A DNA stretch of 64,000 bases from Desulfomonile tiedjei DSM 6799 (lineage in GTDB: Bacteria > Desulfobacterota > Desulfomonilia > Desulfomonilales > Desulfomonilaceae), in NCBI RefSeq assembly GCF_000266945.1, contig NC_018025.1:682001-746000 (forward strand), written 5' to 3'. The position numbers and the translations under genes were made by a program. Position 1 is the stretch's first letter. Every line of letters begins with the position of its first letter. Below are positions 51,476-60,309 of this stretch, piece after piece. The notes under the pieces were generated by a model, which was not told the DNA's origin, did not search any database, and saw nothing but the letters and a program-made list of their open reading frames with translations.

Positions 51476-52432
51476 TCATGTTGTGTCGCCTGCCTTACTG
51501 CGGTTGAACTGGTCCACCGCTACTGCAAGGACGATAACCACGCCGATTACAATCAACTGAGCGTTGGTCGAGATGCCCACGAGGGTGCATCCATTACGCA
51601 AGAAGCTGATGAGTAAAGTACCTACGATAGTTCCCGTAATGGTTCCCTGGCCTCCCGATAGACTGGCGCCACCGATCACTACCGCAGCGATGACGTCAAG
51701 CTCGGCGCCCACGCCTGCGGTGGGTTGCGCCGAGACGGTCCGGCTCATGGCGATCATCGCAGCAAGTCCGGTGAGCAGTCCTCCGAGCGTGTAGATGCCG
51801 ATCAGAGTTCGGTCCACTCTCACCCCTGCGTGATGCGCAGCTTCCACATTGGACCCGATAGCGTAGGTGTGACGACCGAATCGTGTGAACTGCAGGACGG
51901 CTCCAGCCAAGGCGATGACTGCCAGGAACAGAACCACTGAAATCGGTATCCCGAGCAGAGTGCCTTCACCAAGATAGCGGTACGATGACACGTTGATCGG
52001 CTGCCCGTCGTACATGACCAGCGCTATCCCGCGATAGAGACTCATGGTGCCCAAAGTGGCAATGAAGGGTTGAAGCTTCAGCCTGGTGATCAACACCCCC
52101 GAGATCACTCCACCCACTGCACCGGCCAGGAGTCCGACAGCAGTTCCCAGAGCCATAATCCCTAAAGATGGATTTTCTCCGCCGACACGGATCATTGCTC
52201 CTGCTGCGCACATGCCGCACAACGCAAGGAGAGAGCCTACAGAAAGATCGATTCCGCCGGAAATGATGACGAAAGTCATCCCAACAGCGATGATGCCGTA
52301 CACCGACGAACGGCGCAGCACGTTGAGAAAATTATCGAGTGTCAGGAAGCTGTCAGGCTGCCAGATCGACAAGATGGCGATGACCAGGATGAGACTCCCG
52401 AACGGTAGAAGTTCTCGAACGAGTTTGTTCAT
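51476..52432 (-). CDS. Ribose-type ABC sugar permease, 318 aa
   Basis: RbsC/BPD_transp_2 family: about nine membrane segments, SSVYGIIAVGMTFVIISGGIDLSVGS near residue 50, and VIAAVVIGGASLSGGQGT, the EAA-like loop. It overlaps the ATPase gene by 4 bp. Its C-terminal codons are duplicated as a scrap at 47495. Confidence 0.93.
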   Translation of the reverse strand: MNKLVRELLPFGSLILVIAILSIWQPDSFLTLDNFLNVLRRSSVYGIIAVGMTFVIISGGIDLSVGSLLALCGMCAAGAMIRVGGENPSLGIMALGTAVGLLAGAVGGVISGVLITRLKLQPFIATLGTMSLYRGIALVMYDGQPINVSSYRYLGEGTLLGIPISVVLFLAVIALAGAVLQFTRFGRHTYAIGSNVEAAHHAGVRVDRTLIGIYTLGGLLTGLAAMIAMSRTVSAQPTAGVGAELDVIAAVVIGGASLSGGQGTITGTIVGTLLISFLRNGCTLVGISTNAQLIVIGVVIVLAVAVDQFNRSKAGDTT

Positions 52433-53952
52433 GAGCGGCCCTTGTCCACAGCGGCGAGTTGCATCACTGCCTCCTGGGTGGTTTCTGAGGTGACGAGGTC
52501 GGCAACGAGGCGGCCCCGGCGCATTACGAGAATGCGGTCGGTGATTCCGAAAAGCTCGGGCAGTTCCGAAGAGATGATGAGAATCGCCTTTCCTTCAGCG
52601 GCCATCCGCCCGATGAGCTCGTAGATATCGACTTTGGCGGCGATATCGATACCGCGAGTAGGCTCATCCAGCACCCACAGTCGAGATTGAGCGATAAGCG
52701 CTCGACCGAGCAGCAGCTTTTGTTGATTGCCACCCGACAGAGCGCTTGCAGGCGCTTCCGGCCCGGACCACTTGAGCGCGAGCTTCTTGCCTGTTTCTTC
52801 GGCGATTGCGTTTTCGCGACTGCGGTGCAGGATATATCTCATGCCCAGTTCCGCGAGGCACGGGAGCGTCATGTTCCACGCTGCCGGGAGATCGAGGCAT
52901 AGACCCGTGCGTTTTCGATCTTCCGTGACGTACATGATTCCCAGGGAGAATGCGTCCACAGGCGTTGCGATGCTTACGCTTTTCCCGTCGAACTCTATTC
53001 TGCCGCGGATTGAGGGCTCCAGACCGCACAGGACACGAGCAAGGTCAGTGCGACCTGCGCCCACTAATCCGGCAATGCCAACGATCTCTCCCCAGCGCAG
53101 ATCGAAGCTGATGTTTTCGACGGCTTGGGACGAAAGCCCTGACACTCTCAGGGCCGTGGCCCCTGCTTCAACCGCCTTTTTGGGGTAGTAGTCTTTGAGG
53201 TCGCGACCGACCATGTGTTTGACAATGTCAGGAATTCTGAGGTCCTTCATAGGGCCGGTGTGCACTACTCGTCCGTCGCGGAGAACAGTGATGTCCTCTG
53301 CAATCTCAACAACTTCTTCGAGCCTATGGGAGATGTAGATGATTGTGGTCCCGGATTGGCTGAGTTTCTTGACCATTTCGAGAAGCACTGCCACTTCGGC
53401 CTCGCCACAGGAGGAAGTCGGTTCGTCCATCACCAGAATCTCGGCATTGCGGGCAAGGGCCTTCAACACTTCGACAATCTGGCACGTGCTCGCTGGAAGG
53501 TTCTGCACCTTTTGATCGGGATCCACATCGAAGCCGTGTCTTACGGCCAGGGCACGAGTGTCTGCGAGCATTCGCTTCTTGGAGTAGGTGCCGGGCAGCG
53601 CGCCACGGGGCTCGATCCCGAGCCACACGTTTTCGGCAATGGTGAGATCCGGGGCGAGGCTGAGCTCCTGGTAGATCATGGCGACCCCGGCGGCGAGGGA
53701 GTCCGAGGGATGTTTCCACACGCATGCTTTACCGTCTTGAACGATAGTCCCGGTGTCGGGCTGAAGCACTCCGGAGAGGATCTTCATCAAAGTGGATTTG
53801 CCCGCGCCGTTTTCGCCGACCAAGGCGTGAACCGTCCCAGGCGAGACGCGTAGAGTGACATCTTCCAGGGCCTTGATGGGACCAAAGCTCTTACCGATCC
53901 CCTGCATCTCGAGGGCAAACCCGGAAGAATCGACGAGCTGGTTTAGTGCCAT
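52429..53952 (-). CDS. Ribose-type ABC sugar importer ATPase with two nucleotide-binding domains, 507 aa
   Basis: The first domain has GENGAGKSTLMKIL (Walker A) and ILVMDEPTSS; its signature LPASTCQIVEVLKAL is degenerate, as usual in RbsA. The second has VGAGRTDLARVL in place of Walker A and ALSGGNQQKLLLGRAL with LWVLDEPTRGID. ATG at 53952 overlaps the binding-protein stop (TGATG). Drives sugar import with the permease next to it. Confidence 0.93.
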   Translation of the reverse strand: MALNQLVDSSGFALEMQGIGKSFGPIKALEDVTLRVSPGTVHALVGENGAGKSTLMKILSGVLQPDTGTIVQDGKACVWKHPSDSLAAGVAMIYQELSLAPDLTIAENVWLGIEPRGALPGTYSKKRMLADTRALAVRHGFDVDPDQKVQNLPASTCQIVEVLKALARNAEILVMDEPTSSCGEAEVAVLLEMVKKLSQSGTTIIYISHRLEEVVEIAEDITVLRDGRVVHTGPMKDLRIPDIVKHMVGRDLKDYYPKKAVEAGATALRVSGLSSQAVENISFDLRWGEIVGIAGLVGAGRTDLARVLCGLEPSIRGRIEFDGKSVSIATPVDAFSLGIMYVTEDRKRTGLCLDLPAAWNMTLPCLAELGMRYILHRSRENAIAEETGKKLALKWSGPEAPASALSGGNQQKLLLGRALIAQSRLWVLDEPTRGIDIAAKVDIYELIGRMAAEGKAILIISSELPELFGITDRILVMRRGRLVADLVTSETTQEAVMQLAAVDKGRS

Positions 53953-54971
53953 CAACCTTCGCTTCCGATGAGGGCACGAATCTCTGGCAAATTCAAACGA
54001 TCCCTGGTGACGAGTTCCACCCCTGTGTCGATTCTTGCGTTGACGTTTTCGCCTTTGATTGCCGCGACTGCGCTGCATACGCCTTTATATCCCATGGCCT
54101 GAGGATTCTGAACCACGAGCGCCTCGATACGTCCGGCAGCAAGACCTTTGAGCAGTGAGTCAGCAGCGTCGAAGCCGATCATCTTTACGGTGTCAGCCCG
54201 TCCCTGACTCTCCAGCGCTCTCAGAGCACCACGGGAAGTGGACTCGTTACACGCGAAGATGCCATTGAGCTCCTTGTGGCGAGTGAGCACGTCTTCAGCG
54301 GCAGAGAGCGCTGTTTCCACCGTGTCCATGCCGTAGCGGTCTTCAACGAGTTGGATCTCGGGAAACTCCTTCTTTAGTGTTTCGATGAAGCCGTTTTCAC
54401 GAGCAGTGGTGGAAGCGGAACCAGCCATGTACTTGATGACGGCCACTTTGCCCTTTCCGCCCAGGAGTTTCGCCATGTGCTTCGCAGCGAGGGCACCGCC
54501 GGAGTAGTTATCGGTAGCCACGAAGGAGACCCGTTGAGGAGTCTCTATATCCGAGTCAATGATGACAACCGGTATCTTTGCGGCCGCTGCACGTTCGACC
54601 ACTGGGACGAGGGCACCTGCATCCGTAGGAGCCAGCACGATACCGGCCACTTTCTTGACGATGAAGTCCTCGACGATTTGGATCTGCTTTTCACGGTCAC
54701 CCTCGCGGTCAGGACCCGTCCAGAAGATCTCCACATTGTTTTCTTTTGCCGCCTTCTGTGCACCAGCGAGAACCGAGTTCCAGAACGAATGGGTAGTCCC
54801 CTTGGGAATGACTGCAATGGGGCCCATTCTCTTGAGCTGTTCGGAAGAGGTCTCGGTTTGGGAGAGGTTCAACTTGGCCGCGGTATTGTCTCCTTTTTTG
54901 AGAAACAATCCGGCACCCACGGCTGCGCCTGCGAACAGCAGAAATACCAGAACCAGAACGTTCTTATTCAA
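53952..54971 (-). CDS. Periplasmic sugar-binding protein, ribose family, 339 aa
   Basis: N-terminal hydrophobic segment (VLVLVFLLFAGAAVGAGLFL) for export. Peripla_BP_4 fold: IAVIPKGTTHSFWNSVLAGA, IVLAPTDAGALVPVVERA, VVIIDSDIE, FVATDNYSGGALAAKHMA, and the NESTSRGALRALE hinge region. First gene of the ABC operon; a 10-bp-arm palindrome lies about 55 bp upstream. Confidence 0.92.
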   Translation of the reverse strand: MNKNVLVLVFLLFAGAAVGAGLFLKKGDNTAAKLNLSQTETSSEQLKRMGPIAVIPKGTTHSFWNSVLAGAQKAAKENNVEIFWTGPDREGDREKQIQIVEDFIVKKVAGIVLAPTDAGALVPVVERAAAAKIPVVIIDSDIETPQRVSFVATDNYSGGALAAKHMAKLLGGKGKVAVIKYMAGSASTTARENGFIETLKKEFPEIQLVEDRYGMDTVETALSAAEDVLTRHKELNGIFACNESTSRGALRALESQGRADTVKMIGFDAADSLLKGLAAGRIEALVVQNPQAMGYKGVCSAVAAIKGENVNARIDTGVELVTRDRLNLPEIRALIGSEG

Positions 54972-55024
54972 AACGACTCCTTCTTCTTAGCGCTCGTTTT
55001 TCAACTTCCGTAATCGACTATGTC

Positions 55025-55052
55025 GCTCATTTGAGACGAGTGTCAAATGAGC
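55025..55052. promoter_or_regulatory. Palindromic operator before the sugar ABC operon
   Basis: Perfect 10-bp arms GCTCATTTGA (55025-55034) and TCAAATGAGC (55043-55052) with an 8-bp centre, 54-81 bp upstream of the binding-protein start. Suited to a sugar-responsive repressor or activator; the regulator is not in the window. Confidence 0.6.
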
Positions 55053-55255
55053 CCAGATTGCCAGACATTAGCGAGCGGCAGGTCGACTGGTCGACAAATC
55101 CGCCCATTTTTCCGTAAGGACATACGGCCGTGTTATCAACCTATTTCGTTGGAGTAAACAGAAAATTGATATCTTACCATGAGAAGGCTCGAGAAGTACT
55201 CTCAAAACCGGCGAAAAACGTCCTCATCAGGTGGAGACGGGAAGGATGACAAAAC

Positions 55256-57385
55256 TCAACGCATGGACAGGGAAATCCGTTTACGGGAAATATCCACGTC
55301 CAACACCGTCACGGAGACTCTTTGCTGCGGCTTTACCACTTCTGTAGGATCGCTAATGAAACGGTCCGCCAATTGGCTGATATGAACGAGTCCGTCCTGA
55401 TGGACCCCGATGTCTACGAATGCTCCGAACTTTGTCACGTTGGTTACAATCCCGGGCACTTTCATGCCCGGTTTCAAGTCTTCGATTGAGTTTACCCCTT
55501 CAGCGAAATGGAATGGCTCGAATTTTTCCCGAGGGTCTCGGCCCGGCTTTGCCAACTCCTCCATGATGTCCCTGAGTGTGGGCATCCCCACTTTTTCGCT
55601 CAAGAAATCCTCAAGACGCACTTTGTTGCGCAGTTCCTCGTTCCCCATGAGATCTTTAACCGAACACCTCAGGTTTCGGGCGAACTGTTCGACAATTGGA
55701 TAGCTTTCCGGGTGTACTGCGCTTGCGTCGAGAGGGTTCTCTCCGTCGCTGATGCGCAAAAATCCAGCAGCCTGTTCAAAAGCTTTCGGTCCGAGCCGGG
55801 GAACATTGAGAAGTTCCTTTCGGGTACGGAAAGGGCCACTGGTGCTTCTTTGGAGGACGATGTTTTTCGCCAGGGTAGGGCCCAACCCTGAAACATAGCT
55901 GAGAAGCTCTTTGCTGGCAGTGTTCACTTCGACCCCTACACGGTTGACACAGGATATCACCACGTCGTCCAGGCTCCGCTTGAGATCGGTTTGATCCACA
56001 TCGTGTTGATACTGACCGATGCCTATGGATTTGGGGTCTATTTTCACGAGTTCAGCAAGCGGGTCAAGCAAACGACGTCCTATAGATATTGCCCCGCGCA
56101 CTGTGACGTCCTGGTCGGGAAATTCTTCTCTCGCCGCTTTAGAAGCGGAATATATTGAAGCGCCGCTCTCGTTTACCATAACCACGGTGATGGATTTTGG
56201 AAGACCGAGGGAGCGCACGAATGTTTCGGTCTCGCGTCCGGCAGTGCCGTTTCCCACGGCTATGGCTTCAATTTCAAAACGACGGCACAGTTCTTTGACG
56301 ATAGTAGCCGCTTGTTCCGCCATCTTCTCAGATTGCGTTGGATAGATGGTGTCATGGTGGAGCAGCTTCCCTTGAGAATCGAGACAGACCAGCTTTGCTC
56401 CGGTACGAAACCCCGGATCCAGGGCCAGCACCCGTTTCCGTCCCAGAGGAGCCGACAGAAGCAGTTCACGAAGGTTTTTTGCAAAGACTCGGATAGCTTC
56501 TTCGTCAGCTCTTTTCTTCGCTCCCTGGCGTGTTTCCGTCTCCATAGACGGTGCGAGCAATCTTTTGTACCCATCTACAAGGGCCAGTTCCACCTGTTGC
56601 GCTGCTTCGTTCCGAGCTTTGAGTACCAGTCTCCTGAGTACACCCAGAGCTTCGTCTTCTGACGGACGAATCTGAAGCGAAAGCACGCCTTCCTTTTCTC
56701 CTCGGAACATGGCGAGCAACCGATGTCCGGGCGCTGAAGATATTCTTTCGGAGGAGTCGAAATAATCCTGGAATCTCGTCCCCTCATCTTCTTTACCCGA
56801 AATGACCTTGGACCGCACTATGCCTTTTTCAAAAAACAGCTTGCGGATTGCCGAGCGCACTCCGGAATCCTCGTTGATTGTTTCCGCAATGATGTCGCGG
56901 GCTCCCGCCAGAGCAGCTTCCGAGGACTCCACTCCTTTCTCGGAATCGACAAAGCGCAATACCTCACCTGCAAGATGAAAGGACTCCTGCGAGTATATCT
57001 TGATTGCGAGCTCTTCAAGTCCACGCTCCCGGGCTATCGAGGCTTTTGTCCTGCGCTTCGGCCGATAAGGCAGATAGACGTCTTCCAGTTCTGCCAGGGA
57101 ATCAGCCTTCATAACGGTCTGTTTGAGTTCTTCCGTGACGAGCCCCCGTTCCTCGAGAGACTTCATTATCGCTTCGCGACGCTGTTCGAGCACGGCCAAT
57201 TGTTCCAGGCGATCGCGGATCGTAGCTGTCTGCACTTCGTCCAAAGACCCAGTAGCTTCCTTACGATACCGGGCAATGAACGGAACAGTGCAGCCGTTTT
57301 CGAGCAGTTCGGCGGCTGCCCGTACCCGGTTAACCTGAATACTCAATTCATCCGCAATTAGCTTCAGCCGATTTTCGTCAAGCAT
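55256..57385 (-). CDS. tex: Tex-family transcription accessory protein, 709 aa
   Basis: Full-length Tex: helical N-terminus with VPFIARYRKEATGSLDEVQ, YqgF-like RNase fold (GRKRVLALDPGFRTGAKLV), helix-hairpin-helix pair (YVSGLGPTLAKNIVLQR and LLNVPRLGPKAFEQAAGFLR), and a C-terminal S1 RNA-binding domain (GIVTNVTKFGAFVDIGVHQD). Conserved housekeeping protein; the gene marks non-island chromosome. Confidence 0.95.
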   Translation of the reverse strand: MLDENRLKLIADELSIQVNRVRAAAELLENGCTVPFIARYRKEATGSLDEVQTATIRDRLEQLAVLEQRREAIMKSLEERGLVTEELKQTVMKADSLAELEDVYLPYRPKRRTKASIARERGLEELAIKIYSQESFHLAGEVLRFVDSEKGVESSEAALAGARDIIAETINEDSGVRSAIRKLFFEKGIVRSKVISGKEDEGTRFQDYFDSSERISSAPGHRLLAMFRGEKEGVLSLQIRPSEDEALGVLRRLVLKARNEAAQQVELALVDGYKRLLAPSMETETRQGAKKRADEEAIRVFAKNLRELLLSAPLGRKRVLALDPGFRTGAKLVCLDSQGKLLHHDTIYPTQSEKMAEQAATIVKELCRRFEIEAIAVGNGTAGRETETFVRSLGLPKSITVVMVNESGASIYSASKAAREEFPDQDVTVRGAISIGRRLLDPLAELVKIDPKSIGIGQYQHDVDQTDLKRSLDDVVISCVNRVGVEVNTASKELLSYVSGLGPTLAKNIVLQRSTSGPFRTRKELLNVPRLGPKAFEQAAGFLRISDGENPLDASAVHPESYPIVEQFARNLRCSVKDLMGNEELRNKVRLEDFLSEKVGMPTLRDIMEELAKPGRDPREKFEPFHFAEGVNSIEDLKPGMKVPGIVTNVTKFGAFVDIGVHQDGLVHISQLADRFISDPTEVVKPQQRVSVTVLDVDISRKRISLSMR

Positions 57386-57643
57386 AGACTACTCCATAGG
57401 TACTCAATCGAGGGTCTGATACCGGCAGTGACCCTCTCGCCAAAAGGTCACCCCCGTCAGGAAAGTACAAGTTTGCCTGATTGACGGGGCGTCCGTTTTC
57501 CGAGAGGTGACCGATTATTCATATCAGAAAGAATTATGATGTGTAAGGCTGGAAAATTTTGGCAACACATACCACCCCGTCAACCAAGTTGTCCACAATT
57601 GGATTGTATTATTTGCGGAAACGCGAAACACCGGTCGCGTCTT
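57386..57643. other. Inverted-repeat-rich spacer upstream of tex
   Basis: CCCCGTCA near 57452 pairs with TGACGGGG at 57482-57489, and GGTCACC near 57446 with GGTGACC near 57505. This gives a possible branched leader or terminator region; no gene. Confidence 0.35.
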
Positions 57644-58132
57644 TTATGTCGTCTGCTCTTTCATTTTTTCAAAGAACTCATTCCCACGTTTGCGAATCTC
57701 TTCTTCACTGAGATCCTGAGTATGTGTTGCCAAAGTCCAAATATGGCCTGAGGGATCGATCACTTCTCCAATCCGGTCTCCCCAAAACATATCCTGCACC
57801 GGCATCTTTTCCTTGGCCCCTGCATCGACAGCGGTCTTGAATGCAGCGTCAACATCCTCCACGTACACATAAAAAGAGACTGGCGTACCTCCGAATGATG
57901 CTGGTGAGCGACATTCCTGCCCAGGCATTTCTTCTCCCAACATGACGATGGAATTTCCGATCTTGAGTTCTGCATGCACAACTATATCACTATTTGGAGC
58001 CTGCATGCGGAATCGTTCCTCAGCGCCGAATGCCCTCTTGTAAAAGTCAATCACGGCAGCGGCGTTCTTAACGGTGAGCATTGGAGTCACAGTATGATAT
58101 CCTTCTGGTATTGATTTCACTTCATTCGCCAT
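57644..58132 (-). CDS. VOC/PhnB-like glyoxalase-fold protein, 162 aa
   Basis: VTPMLTVKNAAAVIDFYKRAFG, KIGNSIVMLGEE, VSFYVYVEDVDAAFKTAVDAG and GEVIDPSGHIWTLATHTQDL follow the YcgJ/PhnB (3-demethylubiquinone-9-like) glyoxalase superfamily pattern. RBS AGGAGG. Substrate unknown. The DPSGHIW tail is typical of the PhnB subgroup. Confidence 0.9.
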   Translation of the reverse strand: MANEVKSIPEGYHTVTPMLTVKNAAAVIDFYKRAFGAEERFRMQAPNSDIVVHAELKIGNSIVMLGEEMPGQECRSPASFGGTPVSFYVYVEDVDAAFKTAVDAGAKEKMPVQDMFWGDRIGEVIDPSGHIWTLATHTQDLSEEEIRKRGNEFFEKMKEQTT

Positions 58133-58308
58133 TACTTTCCTCCTGTTTTGAAGTGTACCGATTCTCCTACAATTCTCATTTTTTGAGCCATCCGAACACT
58201 CTTACTATCACGGTAATTGCGCTATGAGAACCAGTCAACTTTATGATGCGGCCTGGTCACGCTTTATGCGACTTTGCAGGTCATACCATTTGCTTTCAAA
58301 GCTGGACG

Positions 58309-58356
58309 AAAATCCCCTCTAACCCCCCTTTATAAAGGGGGGAATGGGGGGATTTT
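58309..58356. repeat. 48-bp REP-like palindrome
   Basis: The perfect 20-bp core CCCCCCTTTATAAAGGGGGG (58323-58342) is flanked by AAAATCCCC and GGGGATTTT on the same axis, with 5 unpaired bases on each side. Similar CCCC(N)GGGG palindromes are dispersed in many genomes. The rest of 58133-58572 shows no gene. Confidence 0.7.
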
Positions 58357-58572
58357 GAATGCAAATTCCCATGAAAGTCCCGAGCTACACAGCAAGGGTT
58401 TGAGGTTTTCTTATGTTCATGGTTGATCTCCATTCGAGAAAGCCGGCAAGTTTAAGAAGATTCCCATGCGTGGTCTCCGAAAGGAGCCGACAGTTTGTTG
58501 TGCCAGCCGGCGATTGGTCATGTTGGTATTCGAGCTCACGGCTTCAGTTTGCGTTTCGACTTTGATGCGCTT

Positions 58573-59868
58573 CTAAGTGAATATAGGTGCTTGGGCTGTT
58601 GCTGCCGGTTGATCCAGGGGTACGAGTTCGTACCCAATGAGAGACGCTTGCCAGGTAAGGTATTTTATCTTGGCCTCTCGGTTTCTTTCGAGCAGGTAAG
58701 TCTCTCCGAGATCTTTGAAATGTACTCCGTATTTGAGTACATGGTAAATGGTTTTAAGGATTTTGTGGGCTACTGCGATTATGGCCTTTTTGGCCCCCAA
58801 GCGCGCTTTCAGGGCGTAATATTTGGCCCGGTAGTAGGATCCTCGTGCCTTGATTGCCGGCCAGGCTACTTCAACCATGATGGTTTTTAGGTGGTTCTTT
58901 TTGACAGGGCTCTTGCCACTGAATCGCTTGCCACCGCTTTGGTTGTTTCCGGGAGAGAGGCCACACCAGGAAGCGAGGGCATGGGCGGTGGGGAACTCAG
59001 TCAGGGTTGGGCCTATCTCGGCCAATATGGCATGGGAGGAAACCGCGCCTACACCGGGAATCTCTTCGAGCCGCCGGATCGCTTCCTGAGCGTCTCTCAT
59101 TACTTCCTTGATACGGGATTCAAGGATAGAGATTTGGGTCTCTAGGTTTTCGATCGTGTTGAGCAAAAGAGACAACAGGAACCGGTGATGGGCCTCGAAG
59201 AAGCCTTGGACAGAGCGATGGAGCTCCGCTGCCTTGTCTTGCAGCGATCCTCTCAGACAATTTTCAACCTCGGAAATCGTAGGGGAATTGTCGCCTGAGA
59301 TTAAGAGTTTCATGAGGTTGCGGCCCGTTGCGCCGAACAGGTCGGATACCACGGAATCGATTTTAATGTTTGACTGTTGAAAGAGCTTGTGAACGCGGCG
59401 TTGGAAATCCCCGAGGTCTTCTTTGTAGTTTCTTCTCATTCGGGTCAAATCACGCCACTGTCTTTGATGTTTCGGAGGAATAAAGGCGGCCTTGAGCAGG
59501 CCGTGACGCAAGAGTCCGGCTAGCCATCTGCTGTCGCTGATGTCGGTCTTATGGCCTGGAACATTTCTCATGTGTCGGGCATTCACCAAGATAACCTTGA
59601 CGGAATCTTCAAGGACGTTATGAACAGGAGTCCAATATGGTCCTGTACTCTCCATCGCAATTACAGGACACTCTCGTTCCAGGAGCCATTCCTTGAGTTT
59701 GATAAGGTCATCTGTGAATGTTTGGAACTCACGCATTTCGGATTGCTCTGTACCGGAACTGTCTGAATACAACAGACACGCTGACACGGAATTTTTGTGG
59801 ACGTCCAATCCGCACGATATCTCGTGCACGACTGATATGGTAGTGTTATTCTGGTTTCTTGAGGGCAT
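58573..59868 (-). mobile_element. IS110-family transposase gene, 431 aa
   Basis: Start at 59868 behind AGGAGG. The N-terminal DEDD domain (SCGLDVHKNSVSACLL, VIAMESTGPYWTPVHNVL, NARHMRNVPGHKTDISDS) supplies the acidic residues. The C-terminal transposase_20 domain (LEEIPGVGAVSSHAILAEIG, LASWCGLSPGNNQSGGK) carries the catalytic Ser region. Complete and probably active. IS110 recombinases lack terminal inverted repeats and use a bridge RNA from the non-coding end. Confidence 0.93.
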
Positions 59869-60137
59869 GACACGCCTCCTAGTGTTGTTTGATTTCATCT
59901 CATACTAGGCAGGTAGCCATGCTCTCATCTCAGTTCAAGGGACTTTCATCCTTCGTTGTGGCGCTCTTCGCCATGGGAGTTGGTATCAGTTGCCTAGTGT
60001 GGCGATACTATTCTGTGCCTAGAAATGCCCTGTTTTGTTGTTACGTGAAAGCCGTGACGGAGGCTCCCACACGCTCATCTGCCAATTTATGACCGGACAA
60101 TCCCTTCATCGCACGGCTGTCGTGTGTTTCCGAGCAT
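59869..60137. ncRNA. Candidate bridge-RNA region of the IS110 element
   Basis: Non-coding DNA directly upstream of the IS110 gene, where IS110-group elements encode the RNA that pairs with target and donor. The element border within it is not visible because such elements lack inverted ends. Assignment rests on family knowledge and position only. Confidence 0.35.
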
Positions 60138-60278
60138 CTGATACCATTTCGCAATTATGCATATAAGATAGCGCAGGCTGAGTTGTTCTGAGCGGAGTGA
60201 TTAGACGGCTTTGCGTCGTCCGGAGCGAAGGATACCTCCAGCCTGCCAGATTATAAAAGAAAAGCGAATCGGTATGAG
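60138..60278. mobile_element. MITE-like repeat, copy B (141 bp)
   Basis: Ends CTGATACCATTTCGC and GCGAATCGGTATGAG; inverted relative to 41868-42006 and about 80% identical. Located between the IS110 upstream region and the molybdenum hydroxylase operon stop. Confidence 0.75.
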
Positions 60279-60309
60279 TCCTTGGAAATGAGACCTTCAC
60301 ACTACATTT

